Positions 1-8,271 of a stretch of 64,000 nucleotides of DNA are shown here, one piece after another. This DNA comes from Beijerinckia indica subsp. indica ATCC 9039 (GTDB lineage Bacteria; Pseudomonadota; Alphaproteobacteria; Rhizobiales; Beijerinckiaceae), in assembly GCF_000019845.1 (NCBI RefSeq), contig NC_010581.1, positions 3,043,501 to 3,107,500 on the forward strand. The letters are read 5' to 3'. The stretch's first letter is position 1, and each line of letters starts with the position of its first letter. The notes under the pieces are model-generated. The model worked only from the letters and a program-made list of their open reading frames with translations. It had not been told where the DNA came from and did no database searches. A program made the position numbers and the translations under genes.

Positions 1-2268
1 GCGGCGCAAGACCATGTTCGCCGCCGTGAAGGTGGGATCATCTGGCACACGCAAGGCTCAGGCAAAAGCCTGACCATGGTCTGGCTCGCGAAATGGATAC
101 GCGAGCATGTGAAGGATGCGCGCGTACTCATCATCACCGACCGGACCGAACTCGACGAGCAGATCGAGAAAGTGTTCAAGGGCATCAATGAGGAGATCGT
201 CCGTGCCAAAAGTGGCGCCGATCTCGTCGCCAAACTAAACGACACGAATCCCTGGCTTCTATGCTCGCTGATCCACAAATTCCGTGGCAGGGAAGATGAA
301 GAGGGTGATGTCCCCGGCTATATCGAGGAAGTCCGCGAGGCGCTGCCGAAGGATTTCCGCGCCAAGGGCGATATTTTTGTCTTCGTGGACGAATGCCATC
401 GCACGCAAAGCGGCGCCTTGCACGACGCTATGAAGGCTATTCTACCGAGCGCCATGTTCATAGGTTTCACCGGCACGCCACTTTTGAAGGCGGATAAGAA
501 AACCAGTCTCGAAATCTTTGGCCCCTATATCCATACCTATAAATTCGATGAAGCGGTGAGCGATGGCGTCGTGCTCGATCTGCGTTATGAGGCGCGCGAC
601 ATCGACCAGAACATCACCTCGCCCACCAAGATCGACCAATGGTTCGCGGCCAAGACCAAGGGATTGACCGATCTCGCCAGGGCGCAGTTGAAACAGCGCT
701 GGGGCACTTTGAAGAAAGTGCTCTCGAGTCAATCGCGTTTGGAAAAAATTGTTGAAGACATCCTTCTCGATTTTGCGCTCAAGGATCGGCTGGCGGGCGG
801 ACGCGGCAACGCGATGCTCGTTTCATCCAGCATTTATCAAGCGTGTAAATTCTATGAATTGTTTGACAAGACCGAGCTCTCCAGTAAATGCGCGATCATT
901 ACCTCCTATAAGCCGTCACCCAATGATCTGAAAGGAGAGGACAGCGGCGAAGGTCTGACGGAGCGGTTGCGGCAATATGAAATCTACAACAAAATGCTTG
1001 AGGGCCGAGACCCGGAGACCTTCGAGAAGGAGGTGAAGAAAAAATTCATCGATGAACCAGGACAGATGAAGCTTCTAATCGTGGTGGACAAGCTTCTGAC
1101 CGGCTTCGATGCACCTTCAGCGACCTATCTCTATATCGACAAGCACATGCAGGATCATGGCCTGTTCCAGGCCATTTGCCGCGTGAACCGTCTTGATGGG
1201 GATGATAAGGAATATGGCTACATCATAGACTACAAGGATCTTTTCAAAAGCCTCGAAAGCTCGATCAAGGATTATACTGCCGAGGCTTTTGAAGGCTATG
1301 ATAAAGCGGATGTCGCCGGCCTTTTATCCGACCGGCTTGAAAAGGCGCGCGAAAGGCTGGATGAAGCCCTCGAAGCGGTGCGCGCACTCTGTGAACCTGT
1401 TGAAGCGCCTCGTGACACAGCGGCTTTCCTTCAATTCTTCTGCGCGAAAGACACAGCCGATAAAACCGCACTGAAGGAAAACGAACCGAAACGGCTCACC
1501 CTCTACAAGCTGGTCGCCTCTCTGCTGCGCGCCTATGCCGATATCGCGAACGAAATGCCAGAAGCGGGCTATAGCGATGCTGAAATCGCGGCGATCAAGG
1601 CCGAAGTCGATCATTTCACGCACGTCCGCGATGAAGTAAAGCTCGCAAGCGGCGATTATATCGATCTCAAAATGTATGAGCCGGCGATGCGGCACCTGAT
1701 CGACACCTATATCCGGGCAGACGAAAGCAGGCTGATTTCCGCCTTCGACGATATGTCGTTGGTGCAGATGATCGTCGAGCGCGGAGCGGATGCGGTGGAT
1801 GCCTTGCCGAAGGGCATTCGCGAAAACAAGGAAGCCGTCGCCGAAACAATTGAAAACAATGTGCGTAAGCTTATCATCGAAGAAACGCCGATCAATCCGA
1901 AATATTATGAAACTATGTCGGATCTTCTGGATGCGCTGATCGTTCAGCGCAAACAGCAGGCGATTGCCTATGAGCAATATCTCGCGGAAATCGTCGCGCT
2001 CACGAAGAAAGCGAAGAATTCAGCCACTGGAGCGACCTATCCCACAACGATGAACACCGCCGCGAAACGCGCCCTCTATGATAATCTCGGCAAGGATGAA
2101 GCCTTGGCGATAGCGATTGATGCAGACATCCGTAAGAAAAAGCAAGATGATTGGCGTGGGCATAGGGGTAAGGAGCAAATGGTGCGCAACATTATCCGAA
2201 CACATCTCACCGATCCGGCGCTTGTCGATCAGATCTTCGATCTGGTGAGAAGCCAACATGAATATTGA
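1..2268 (+). CDS. hsdR: Type I restriction enzyme R subunit HsdR (5' partial)
   Basis: ATP-dependent translocase and nuclease subunit of a type I restriction-modification complex. The reading frame is open from base 1, so the gene starts upstream. The Walker A motif GSGKS is encoded at 55-69, followed by a DECH helicase box, the motif FTGTP, and a late motif region LLTGFDAP then QAICRVNR typical of HsdR. The N-terminal nuclease domain, which precedes the helicase in this family, is outside the window. The long helical C-terminal part matches the HsdM/HsdS-contacting end. HsdM and HsdS are presumably upstream. The 3' end overlaps the next gene by 11 bp, which suggests translational coupling. 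Family assignment is secure; whether the system is active cannot be judged. Confidence 0.95.
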   Translation, partial: AAQDHVRRREGGIIWHTQGSGKSLTMVWLAKWIREHVKDARVLIITDRTELDEQIEKVFKGINEEIVRAKSGADLVAKLNDTNPWLLCSLIHKFRGREDEEGDVPGYIEEVREALPKDFRAKGDIFVFVDECHRTQSGALHDAMKAILPSAMFIGFTGTPLLKADKKTSLEIFGPYIHTYKFDEAVSDGVVLDLRYEARDIDQNITSPTKIDQWFAAKTKGLTDLARAQLKQRWGTLKKVLSSQSRLEKIVEDILLDFALKDRLAGGRGNAMLVSSSIYQACKFYELFDKTELSSKCAIITSYKPSPNDLKGEDSGEGLTERLRQYEIYNKMLEGRDPETFEKEVKKKFIDEPGQMKLLIVVDKLLTGFDAPSATYLYIDKHMQDHGLFQAICRVNRLDGDDKEYGYIIDYKDLFKSLESSIKDYTAEAFEGYDKADVAGLLSDRLEKARERLDEALEAVRALCEPVEAPRDTAAFLQFFCAKDTADKTALKENEPKRLTLYKLVASLLRAYADIANEMPEAGYSDAEIAAIKAEVDHFTHVRDEVKLASGDYIDLKMYEPAMRHLIDTYIRADESRLISAFDDMSLVQMIVERGADAVDALPKGIRENKEAVAETIENNVRKLIIEETPINPKYYETMSDLLDALIVQRKQQAIAYEQYLAEIVALTKKAKNSATGATYPTTMNTAAKRALYDNLGKDEALAIAIDADIRKKKQDDWRGHRGKEQMVRNIIRTHLTDPALVDQIFDLVRSQHEY

Positions 2269-2989
2269 AGCGCATCAGATCAATGTCGGCGGTCTTCGTG
2301 TCGATATTGTTCGAAAGCCAATCAAAAACCTTCATTTGGGCGTCTATCCGCCGCATGGCCGCATACGCGTCGCGGCGCCCCTGGCCGTGAGCGATGAGGC
2401 GGTGCGCCTGGCGGTCGTCACAAGGATGGGCTGGATCAAACGCCAAAGAGCGAAATTCGAGGACCAGTCACGGCAATCCGTGCGCGTCTATATTTCAGGT
2501 GAAAGCCACTATTTTCTCGGGCAGCGCTACCGTCTGAACCTGATCGAAGGTGCGCGGGCCGGGCAAGTTCACGTCCGCAATAGCCGAAGCCTCGAACTTC
2601 ATGTCCGGCCGGGCAGCGATCAATCGATCCGGGAACGGGTGTTTCTAGGCTGGTATAGGCAAGAGCTTCGAAGCCGTGCCGCGCCCATCATTGAGAAATA
2701 TGCCGCCGTTCTGGAAATCCCCACGCCCGCCTGGGGCATCAAACGCATGAAGACAAAATGGGGAACCTGCAATATCGAAGCGCGGCGCATCTGGCTCAAT
2801 CTGGAACTGATCAAGAAGCCGCCGCATTGCCTTGAATACGTCATTGTCCATGAGCTCGCGCATTTCTTCGAGCGGAACCATTCAAACCACTTCATAGCTT
2901 TGATGGATCGGCTGCTCCCGCAATGGCGAATACTGCGGGATGAATTGAACGCAGCACCTTTAGCTCATGAGACGTGGGACGAAGTCTAA
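2258..2989 (+). CDS. YgjP-like (M48/DUF45-type) zinc metallopeptidase
   Basis: A 243-residue protein with the zinc-peptidase motif HELAH at residues 198-202 and downstream histidines at 208 and 211 (third ligand candidates), preceded by the KTKWGTC segment at about 165-171. This pattern is characteristic of the YgjP/SprT-like (DUF45) family, whose members are usually 230-250 residues. Its ATG lies inside the end of hsdR (11-bp overlap), so the two are almost certainly one transcription unit. DUF45 peptidases are recurrent neighbours of type I restriction genes, but their job there is not established; processing of the restriction complex is only a guess. No signal peptide or membrane segment is seen, so it is cytoplasmic. 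Confidence 0.88.
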   Translation: MNIEAHQINVGGLRVDIVRKPIKNLHLGVYPPHGRIRVAAPLAVSDEAVRLAVVTRMGWIKRQRAKFEDQSRQSVRVYISGESHYFLGQRYRLNLIEGARAGQVHVRNSRSLELHVRPGSDQSIRERVFLGWYRQELRSRAAPIIEKYAAVLEIPTPAWGIKRMKTKWGTCNIEARRIWLNLELIKKPPHCLEYVIVHELAHFFERNHSNHFIALMDRLLPQWRILRDELNAAPLAHETWDEV

Positions 2990-3025
2990 AAACGACCCCG
3001 GCATACTCGCGCCGCCTGAAGAGTT

Positions 3026-5494
3026 TCAGACCTCGATCTCTGCCGCGATCTGGGTCTCGACTGGAGTATAGATATCAACGTCGCATCCCGGCGCCCTGAT
3101 CGTGACGATCAAGGCGTACCGAGCTTTACTATCGGAACGCTCCAGATAGGGCTTTTCCTTCCACCAACCACCGACCGGAAACACGCCGATAGCATCGCGT
3201 TCCGCAAGATCAGCCGCTGCCCCATACCAAATATCGGAATGGATCGAGCCTCGATCGCGGAAAGTACCCAGCAACCACTCCTCGGTGTCGTGCGCTGGGG
3301 TGCTTCCCTCTTCTTCATCACGAGCGGCCTGATTGATCCGCGCTCTGAATTCATCTACCGTTTCAGTAGCGGTTTTTACACGAAAACGCAGACCGTGCGA
3401 ACTATAGCGATGCCGACGAGTCCAGCCACGCTCCCCCGGATTTGGCTCGATAAAATAGGATAATGTCACTCGTAATTCGACCTGTGCAGCGCCGAGAGCC
3501 GTAAGTTGCTCTCGCGGCCACTTCAGGCGATGCAATTTCATATCTCGAGTCTTCGTCGTTGACCCATCGCGATGAAAAGGCTGCAAGTGATCTTCGACCA
3601 TCAAAGTGAGATCATTGCGTGTTGACATCAAGGCGCGATCAAAGTCGGGAACACCGTAACCATATCGGCGTATAAGCGCCTGAATCCGATTCTTCGATCC
3701 ATGGCATGCATCGATGTGCGCTCTCATCTCAGGCGTCCATTCAGCCGAATGGACGATCAACGCTCTTACTGTCTCAGGCCAAAATTGAGGACGCGCGGCA
3801 AGGATCGAACCAGCCATGCGGGCCGCCAAGGCCGTCGCGGCGCTCGTATCACCAAGCGTCGTGAAATGACGATGATCTGGCCGAAGATAAGTGGTGAGGA
3901 GTTGAAGATCGTCGATTGCCTCTCCTGGAAAAGTCCCATCGTGCGCGAGGTTGCCACCCTCAAAAACGACTTCCGGCTTCACGGGCCATTGCCGATCCCA
4001 AGTCACCGAAGTGCGGCTGCGGGGTGACAATTCGCCGGCTGGCGCGATGGGCGCGTATCCGGCAAACATCGGATCAATGATATCGACTTTTTCTGTGAAA
4101 GCTCCGACAGAAAGGGCGTTCCACGCTTGTGCCGGATCATCGATCGGCTCGACATCATTTCGGATAAGATGATCGGCCGGCATCAAATCCATGCTGATGT
4201 TTCCCGCCGAAAGAATGATGAGCCGCTGACTGGCCTCTTCAAAACAGAGTTGATCGATGGAGGCGGACCAGGATGAGGGACGACCACGGGAGGGGCTTGT
4301 GCTTGTCACAGCCATCGCCACGACACGGCGTCGTTGAGGCGCTTGGACTTCAGCGCGCGCGATCGCCTCTTCTGTGATTGCACCATAGAGGTCGGGATCG
4401 TTTGCTGGTCCTGTTGCCGGTGGGAGAATACGGACGCTTTCCAATCTATAAGCCGGAGCGAGCGTTGCGCTACCAATTAGCATCGGGACAAGGTCACCAT
4501 AGCCAGCAACTCCTGCCATCCGGGTGCCATGCCCTTGCCATGTCGCTGTATCGTCTTTACCCCACGCTGGGTTGATCGTGTGACAATCAACATCGGCCAA
4601 AATTGGCTCGATCAAAGGGTGTGAGCGATGAACGCCGCTATCGAGAAGACAGACAGCTATGTTTGAATCGTGAGGCGGAGCCAGGCGTTCCAGAATATCG
4701 TCGCTCCATGCCCGCTGCTCCGCGCCACCCAGCCCCATAAAGAAGGATGGCGTGTCCTTCGCCCTGCGAAGCTCGGCAACAACATCGCTATGTGCGACCA
4801 GCCGATCGAGCGCCTGGACATTGAAAAGAGCGAGCATCACCTCCCGCTCAGGAAAGTGAACGGCATGGGGCTTAACCTGGGCGTTCAATGCCTGAGCCAA
4901 GCGCTCAAAAATTTCACGCCGGCCTTCGCGGAGCCATATCTCCCACCAGACACGTTCGGCCGGATTCGAAGGAAATAGGTTTTCGTCGTCCGTAAAAAGC
5001 GACCGTGCAGTCGCCAAGCGCACAGTCTCCATACGAGTGACAAGCGCTTCGTTTGTTGGACGGCCACTTCGGCTTTCCTTGGTACGGTAAGCTTCCACTT
5101 TCTTCAGGTAATAGTCTTCTGCACTCGTCGGTACGAAGACTGTGGCGAGCAGCGGTTGCTCAGGGGTCACCGAATCGCGGACAGTGACGAGTTCTATTTT
5201 CTTGGTTCGATTCGCAAGTTGATCGATTCCGGCGCGTTCTGAGCCGGGAAGTTCGATTTCCAAATAGAAGCCAGGGGTGCCAGCAGCAATTGCTGCGTCT
5301 TGATCGGCCAATTGCTGCCGAGCCGCCGCCAAGGCCGTCGTGATCGCCTCTTCCAGAGCCGCCGCATGGGCGGCCCGATCACGATTTGGCAAGTCGGGAC
5401 TGTTTATCGCTTGGCTAGGCCGTCGATATGGTTCTCTCTTTCCGTTCGCTCCAAGGAAAAGATGCGGCCGGTCGCGCGGAAAATCGTCAGGCAT
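3026..5494 (-). CDS. ietS: Subtilisin-like (S8) serine protease, IetS-like defence effector
   Basis: A long cytoplasmic S8 peptidase of 822 residues. The catalytic triad is visible: Asp285 in LLDSGV, His322 in GHGTRM and Ser551 in GDTSAA. There is no signal peptide and about 270 residues precede the protease domain. It lies 15 bp downstream of an AAA ATPase gene on the same strand. An AAA ATPase followed by such a subtilase is the IetA-IetS pair, first described as a plasmid incompatibility/toxin-antitoxin-like system in Agrobacterium and later reported as an anti-phage system. The longest open frame starts with TTG at 5497; the adjacent ATG at 5494 is preferred. The protease being the effector is inference from the family. 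Confidence 0.85.
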   Translation of the reverse strand: MPDDFPRDRPHLFLGANGKREPYRRPSQAINSPDLPNRDRAAHAAALEEAITTALAAARQQLADQDAAIAAGTPGFYLEIELPGSERAGIDQLANRTKKIELVTVRDSVTPEQPLLATVFVPTSAEDYYLKKVEAYRTKESRSGRPTNEALVTRMETVRLATARSLFTDDENLFPSNPAERVWWEIWLREGRREIFERLAQALNAQVKPHAVHFPEREVMLALFNVQALDRLVAHSDVVAELRRAKDTPSFFMGLGGAEQRAWSDDILERLAPPHDSNIAVCLLDSGVHRSHPLIEPILADVDCHTINPAWGKDDTATWQGHGTRMAGVAGYGDLVPMLIGSATLAPAYRLESVRILPPATGPANDPDLYGAITEEAIARAEVQAPQRRRVVAMAVTSTSPSRGRPSSWSASIDQLCFEEASQRLIILSAGNISMDLMPADHLIRNDVEPIDDPAQAWNALSVGAFTEKVDIIDPMFAGYAPIAPAGELSPRSRTSVTWDRQWPVKPEVVFEGGNLAHDGTFPGEAIDDLQLLTTYLRPDHRHFTTLGDTSAATALAARMAGSILAARPQFWPETVRALIVHSAEWTPEMRAHIDACHGSKNRIQALIRRYGYGVPDFDRALMSTRNDLTLMVEDHLQPFHRDGSTTKTRDMKLHRLKWPREQLTALGAAQVELRVTLSYFIEPNPGERGWTRRHRYSSHGLRFRVKTATETVDEFRARINQAARDEEEGSTPAHDTEEWLLGTFRDRGSIHSDIWYGAAADLAERDAIGVFPVGGWWKEKPYLERSDSKARYALIVTIRAPGCDVDIYTPVETQIAAEIEV

Positions 5495-5509
5495 CAAATC
5501 TCGCTCGCG

Positions 5510-6496
5510 TCAGCTCGCTAATGTCGCTCTTCGGCGTTCCGCAATTGCCTCGCTGAGGGCCTTCGACGTAATCCGTTTAGCGTTGCTCAAAATGATGGAT
5601 TTCGCGGCATCCTCTGCCGCACGCACAACTTCGGCTTGCGGTAAGCCTGTCGCCTGCTCCGCTGCCTCCCCCCAATTCAGCCCACGAGTATCGAAACGAC
5701 CGAGACGCGCACGAAGCAACCGCTCGATCAGCGCGGCATCGGGAAGAGTGTATTCGAGAACGTCGTCGAAACGTCGAAACAGGGCTTGGTCTAGCAATTC
5801 AGGATGATTTGTCGCTGCGACAACAAGGCCATGACTTTCATCTTGCTCTAAAAACTGGAGAAATGAGTTCAACACACGACGGATTTCACCGACATCTTGA
5901 CGTTCGCTTCGACGGGCACCAATCGCGTCAAACTCATCAAAAAAATAGACGCCACGAGTAGCTGCCATCCCGTCGAACACGAGGCGTAATTTTGCTGCCG
6001 TCTCTCCCATAAATTTGGTGATCAGACCATCAAGCACCACGCTGAAGAGAGGGAGTTTGAGCTCCCCTGCTAACGCTGCTGCGGTCATGGTCTTACCAGA
6101 GCCTGGAGGTCCTACCAGCAGTAGTTTTCGTCGGGGCTTTAGGCCGTAGTCACGGAGATGATCTTGTTGGCGCTGCTCGAGGAGCACACGCTCCAGCCTA
6201 GTCTGAAGGTCTGGTGGCAGGATCATGTCTCCAAGGCGGGTATCGGGATATTGTGCGCTTAAGAGGCTGGCGAGTTCACCCTTTGGCTGCGCGAGTGGAA
6301 TTGGGCCACCAGGACGAATAATGGAAGCTGGCTTCACCTTTGCTGCATCGACCAGATCACGCAGCTCCTGGGCTAATTTGCCATGACCTTGGCGGGCCTC
6401 GTGCGCGGCAAGCTGCATCGCAGTGGAGAGGAAACGATCCTCATCCCCAGCAATATGGCTTTTAAGCAGCGTCACGATGTGGCGTGCGGTCGTCAT
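5510..6496 (-). CDS. ietA: AAA+ ATPase, IetA-like defence regulator
   Basis: A 328-residue single-domain AAA+ ATPase: Walker A GPPGSGKT at 129-136, Walker B VYFFDEFD at 183-190, sensor 1 AATN at 227-230 and an arginine-finger region RRFD at 241-244. The roughly 120-residue N-terminal part is probably the partner- or substrate-recognition region. A purine-rich ribosome-binding site (AGGAAAG) precedes the ATG. It is first in a two-gene operon with the subtilase downstream, the arrangement known for IetAS. In that system the ATPase is thought to restrain or direct the protease; nothing in the sequence shows which phage trigger is sensed. Closely related domains occur in FtsH/spastin-like ATPases, but the genetic pairing favours IetA. 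Confidence 0.87.
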   Translation of the reverse strand: MTTARHIVTLLKSHIAGDEDRFLSTAMQLAAHEARQGHGKLAQELRDLVDAAKVKPASIIRPGGPIPLAQPKGELASLLSAQYPDTRLGDMILPPDLQTRLERVLLEQRQQDHLRDYGLKPRRKLLLVGPPGSGKTMTAAALAGELKLPLFSVVLDGLITKFMGETAAKLRLVFDGMAATRGVYFFDEFDAIGARRSERQDVGEIRRVLNSFLQFLEQDESHGLVVAATNHPELLDQALFRRFDDVLEYTLPDAALIERLLRARLGRFDTRGLNWGEAAEQATGLPQAEVVRAAEDAAKSIILSNAKRITSKALSEAIAERRRATLAS

Positions 6497-6720
6497 CCTC
6501 TTTCCTGCGCAGAACGGAATTTACTGATGGCCGGCTCCCTTATGATCAACATCAACTTTAGATATTGGGCTTGGATCGCACAACAATGTCTTTCGTCTTT
6601 TCAAGACGGTGCGAAGAGCCGAAAGCCGATATGATGTGCTTTTCCGCGATGGAAAGCTCGCTCGTCGCAAGGTTTGAGAAGCATGGCTTCCACAATTCGG
6701 TTCAGAGTTTTCCATTCCGG

Positions 6721-7143
6721 CTAATTTGGAGTTGATGATTGAATAGGATGCGTTTCGATCGCTTGAAGAGTCCGACTAGGAATCGCTGGCGGCGACGAGG
6801 AAAGCGCGGCCGCCTTTGGCTGCGGGCATGATGAAGCCTGAGATGGATAATGTTTTCTGGTAGAGATGCCAGTTGCTGCGAAGCGCTTGTCGTCCTCGAT
6901 GTCGCGGCAAACACGCAGCCACATGCGCCGAAGTGGTTTCGCCGAAAGTTTCTGACCTCGCGCTCCCACGATGCCTGCTTCCGTCAGGATCTCGGCAACC
7001 ACTCTCCAGGCCGGTTGATTTTTGTTAAAGGCCGCGTTGAGAGGCTCATGATGCTTGCGCAGCCAACGATAAGTATCAGAGCAGCGACCAAAGCTCTGCT
7101 CTTTGAGACGGGATAGAAAAATGGTGATTGAATCTTCGCTCAT
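6721..7143 (-). CDS. Small hypothetical protein of plasmid/ICE type
   Basis: About 140 residues from the ATG at 7143 (the frame stays open for 17 more codons upstream). The N-terminal 85 residues are compact and charged, with a YRWLRKHH segment and a WLRVCRD segment; the C-terminal half is Ser/Pro/Ala-rich and probably disordered. From memory, similar short proteins occur in alphaproteobacterial plasmid and integrative-element gene clusters, where they resemble replicon accessory or DNA-binding proteins. I do not recognise a named family and assign no function. It sits alone between ietA and the decayed zone near tRNA-Met, and may be what remains of an element backbone. Confidence 0.55.
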   Translation of the reverse strand: MSEDSITIFLSRLKEQSFGRCSDTYRWLRKHHEPLNAAFNKNQPAWRVVAEILTEAGIVGARGQKLSAKPLRRMWLRVCRDIEDDKRFAATGISTRKHYPSQASSCPQPKAAALSSSPPAIPSRTLQAIETHPIQSSTPN

Positions 7144-7868
7144 GGAAGGATCGTGACACGGGTTCACGATAAAAAGGACACCTAAACAAATCACATTCCC
7201 GTGAAAATCTGATCTGCGCCGGAACCATCATAGGACCATGTCAGGGCGATCTTGGAACCATGTTGAGGATGTGTCAGTGACGTCTCACATCCATGTGGGA
7301 ACCATGTCGAGGACGTCTCGGAACCATCAAAAAGCATAAATTTGGGGTACACACCAATGCACCCCTGGTGCGGGTTCCGGACAGGCGGGAGAAGAGAAAT
7401 GCTTTTACAAGCAGACAATGGAATGCCACAAATTTAGGCAAATAGAGAAAGAGGACGCAGCGATCGTCACTGCTGCACAATAGTTTTGGTGATTCGACCG
7501 CTGTTTGGCACGCATCTGATAAGGCTGTCCCAAGCCCCCGCCCTGCACCATGCAAGATCGGCTGGCGGACGCCAGCTCCCGCTGCTCAGCTTTGCCGCTT
7601 GGGACACCATGATCCGGAAGGTCGAGACGTCGAGGGCCACGCCATTGTTCATCCATTTTCATCTGTTTGCCGACAGAAAGTCCGGTCTTCCTAAATGGCC
7701 GAGCCACAATTGCGAGCCATCGCAATCTCAGCAGTGTACTGTGATGCTCTGATTCAAGCAGGATCGTCAGAACTTGTTTCATGTCGCAAACCATGTCACG
7801 TCGAGGCGCCGCGACAAATTGAAAGCCATTTAAAATCAATGATCCTATGCCGAACAATTCGCAACACG
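7144..7868. other. Gene-poor, probably decayed stretch
   Basis: No convincing gene is seen in these 725 bp. Open frames of 60-150 codons exist on both strands, but they overlap each other, lack ribosome-binding sites and do not resemble any family I know. The left part holds a cluster of degenerate GGAACCAT repeats. Together with the position at the 3' side of tRNA-Met, this looks like the scarred edge of an integrated element. Confidence 0.5.
7221..7327. repeat. Cluster of degenerate GGAACCATGT repeats
   Basis: GGAACCAT occurs at 7221, 7254, 7298 and 7320, with a shorter GGACCATGTC at 7233. The copies at 7254 and 7298 extend into GTTGAGGATGTGTC and GTCGAGGACGTCTC. The spacing is irregular. 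Multiple short internal repeats of this kind are typical of the ends of some insertion sequences (IS21 family among them), but no transposase gene is next to them, so the origin is unproven. Confidence 0.6.
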
Positions 7869-7890
7869 AAAAAGCCGCCCGGAGGCGGCT
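7869..7890 (-). terminator. Rho-independent terminator after tRNA-Met
   Basis: A 7-bp GC-rich stem, AGCCGCC (7873-7879) with GGCGGCT (7884-7890), 4-nt loop, followed on the minus strand by five T residues. It lies about 30 bp past the CCA end of tRNA-Met and is well placed to end its transcript. Confidence 0.8.
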
Positions 7891-7918
7891 AAATCGGAAA
7901 ATTATTGAATAATTTCAA

Positions 7919-7995
7919 TGGTAGCGGAGGAGGGACTCGAACCCCCGACACAAGGATTATGATTCCTCTGCTCTAGCCGGCTGAGCTACTCCGCC
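7919..7995 (-). tRNA. tRNA-Met (CAT), elongator type
   Basis: A 77-nt cloverleaf on the minus strand. The acceptor stem GGCGGAG (7995-7989) pairs with the 3' strand and CCA is encoded at 7921-7919. The D arm starts TAGCTCAG, the anticodon loop is ATCATAA with CAT, and the T arm has GGTTCGAGTCC. The GGCGGAG acceptor and the body match elongator rather than initiator tRNA-Met. Its 3' end faces the defence block. Confidence 0.95.
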
Positions 7996-8198
7996 CCGCT
8001 GCTCAAGGCGCGTGGAGATATAGGGCGCGGCTTTCCCCAGTGTCAAGACCGCCTGTTCCCCTTACCGCGACAAGTTTGTTCCCGTGGCTTGCTTGCGGCA
8101 TCTCGTCTCCTTGAGAACTGAAAAACCATTTCTTGCGGTCTCGCTCTTTGTTTTTCATGATGGAGCTATAAATTTCAGGGTGATGATCGATATCCCGT

Positions 8199-8240
8199 GC
8201 CTGACCTGAGAGCACCGACGGCGATGCTCTCAGGTCAGGC
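8199..8240. promoter_or_regulatory. Perfect 16-bp inverted repeat in the copA leader
   Basis: The left arm GCCTGACCTGAGAGCA (8199-8214) and right arm (8225-8240) are exact reverse complements separated by 10 nt. The element sits 32-73 bp before the copA ATG (8272) and is not followed by a T-run, so it is not a standard terminator. It could be an operator for a copper regulator or an RNA hairpin in the leader. The spacing does not look like a typical CueR operator. Confidence 0.75.
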
Positions 8241-8271
8241 TCCTCCCGAAACTTTCTCGAGGAAAGCCGCC

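Larger units (their letters stand above)
1..7918. mobile_element. Candidate defence/genomic island abutting tRNA-Met
   Basis: This block carries hsdR (partial), a YgjP-like peptidase, the ietA-ietS pair, a small plasmid/ICE-type gene and about 700 bp of decayed, repeat-containing DNA. It stops exactly at the 3' end of a tRNA-Met gene, the usual target side of tyrosine integrases. Beyond the tRNA the content becomes housekeeping. No integrase or matching att repeat is visible in the window and the left border lies outside it, so calling it an island is inference from gene content and position. Confidence 0.45.

Noticed and set aside
7405..7857. 150-codon minus-strand frame beside tRNA-Met
   Set aside because: No ribosome site or recognisable motif; overlaps several other short frames; taken as decayed DNA.
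8199..8240. Terminator before copA
   Set aside because: The hairpin is perfect but no T-run follows on either strand.
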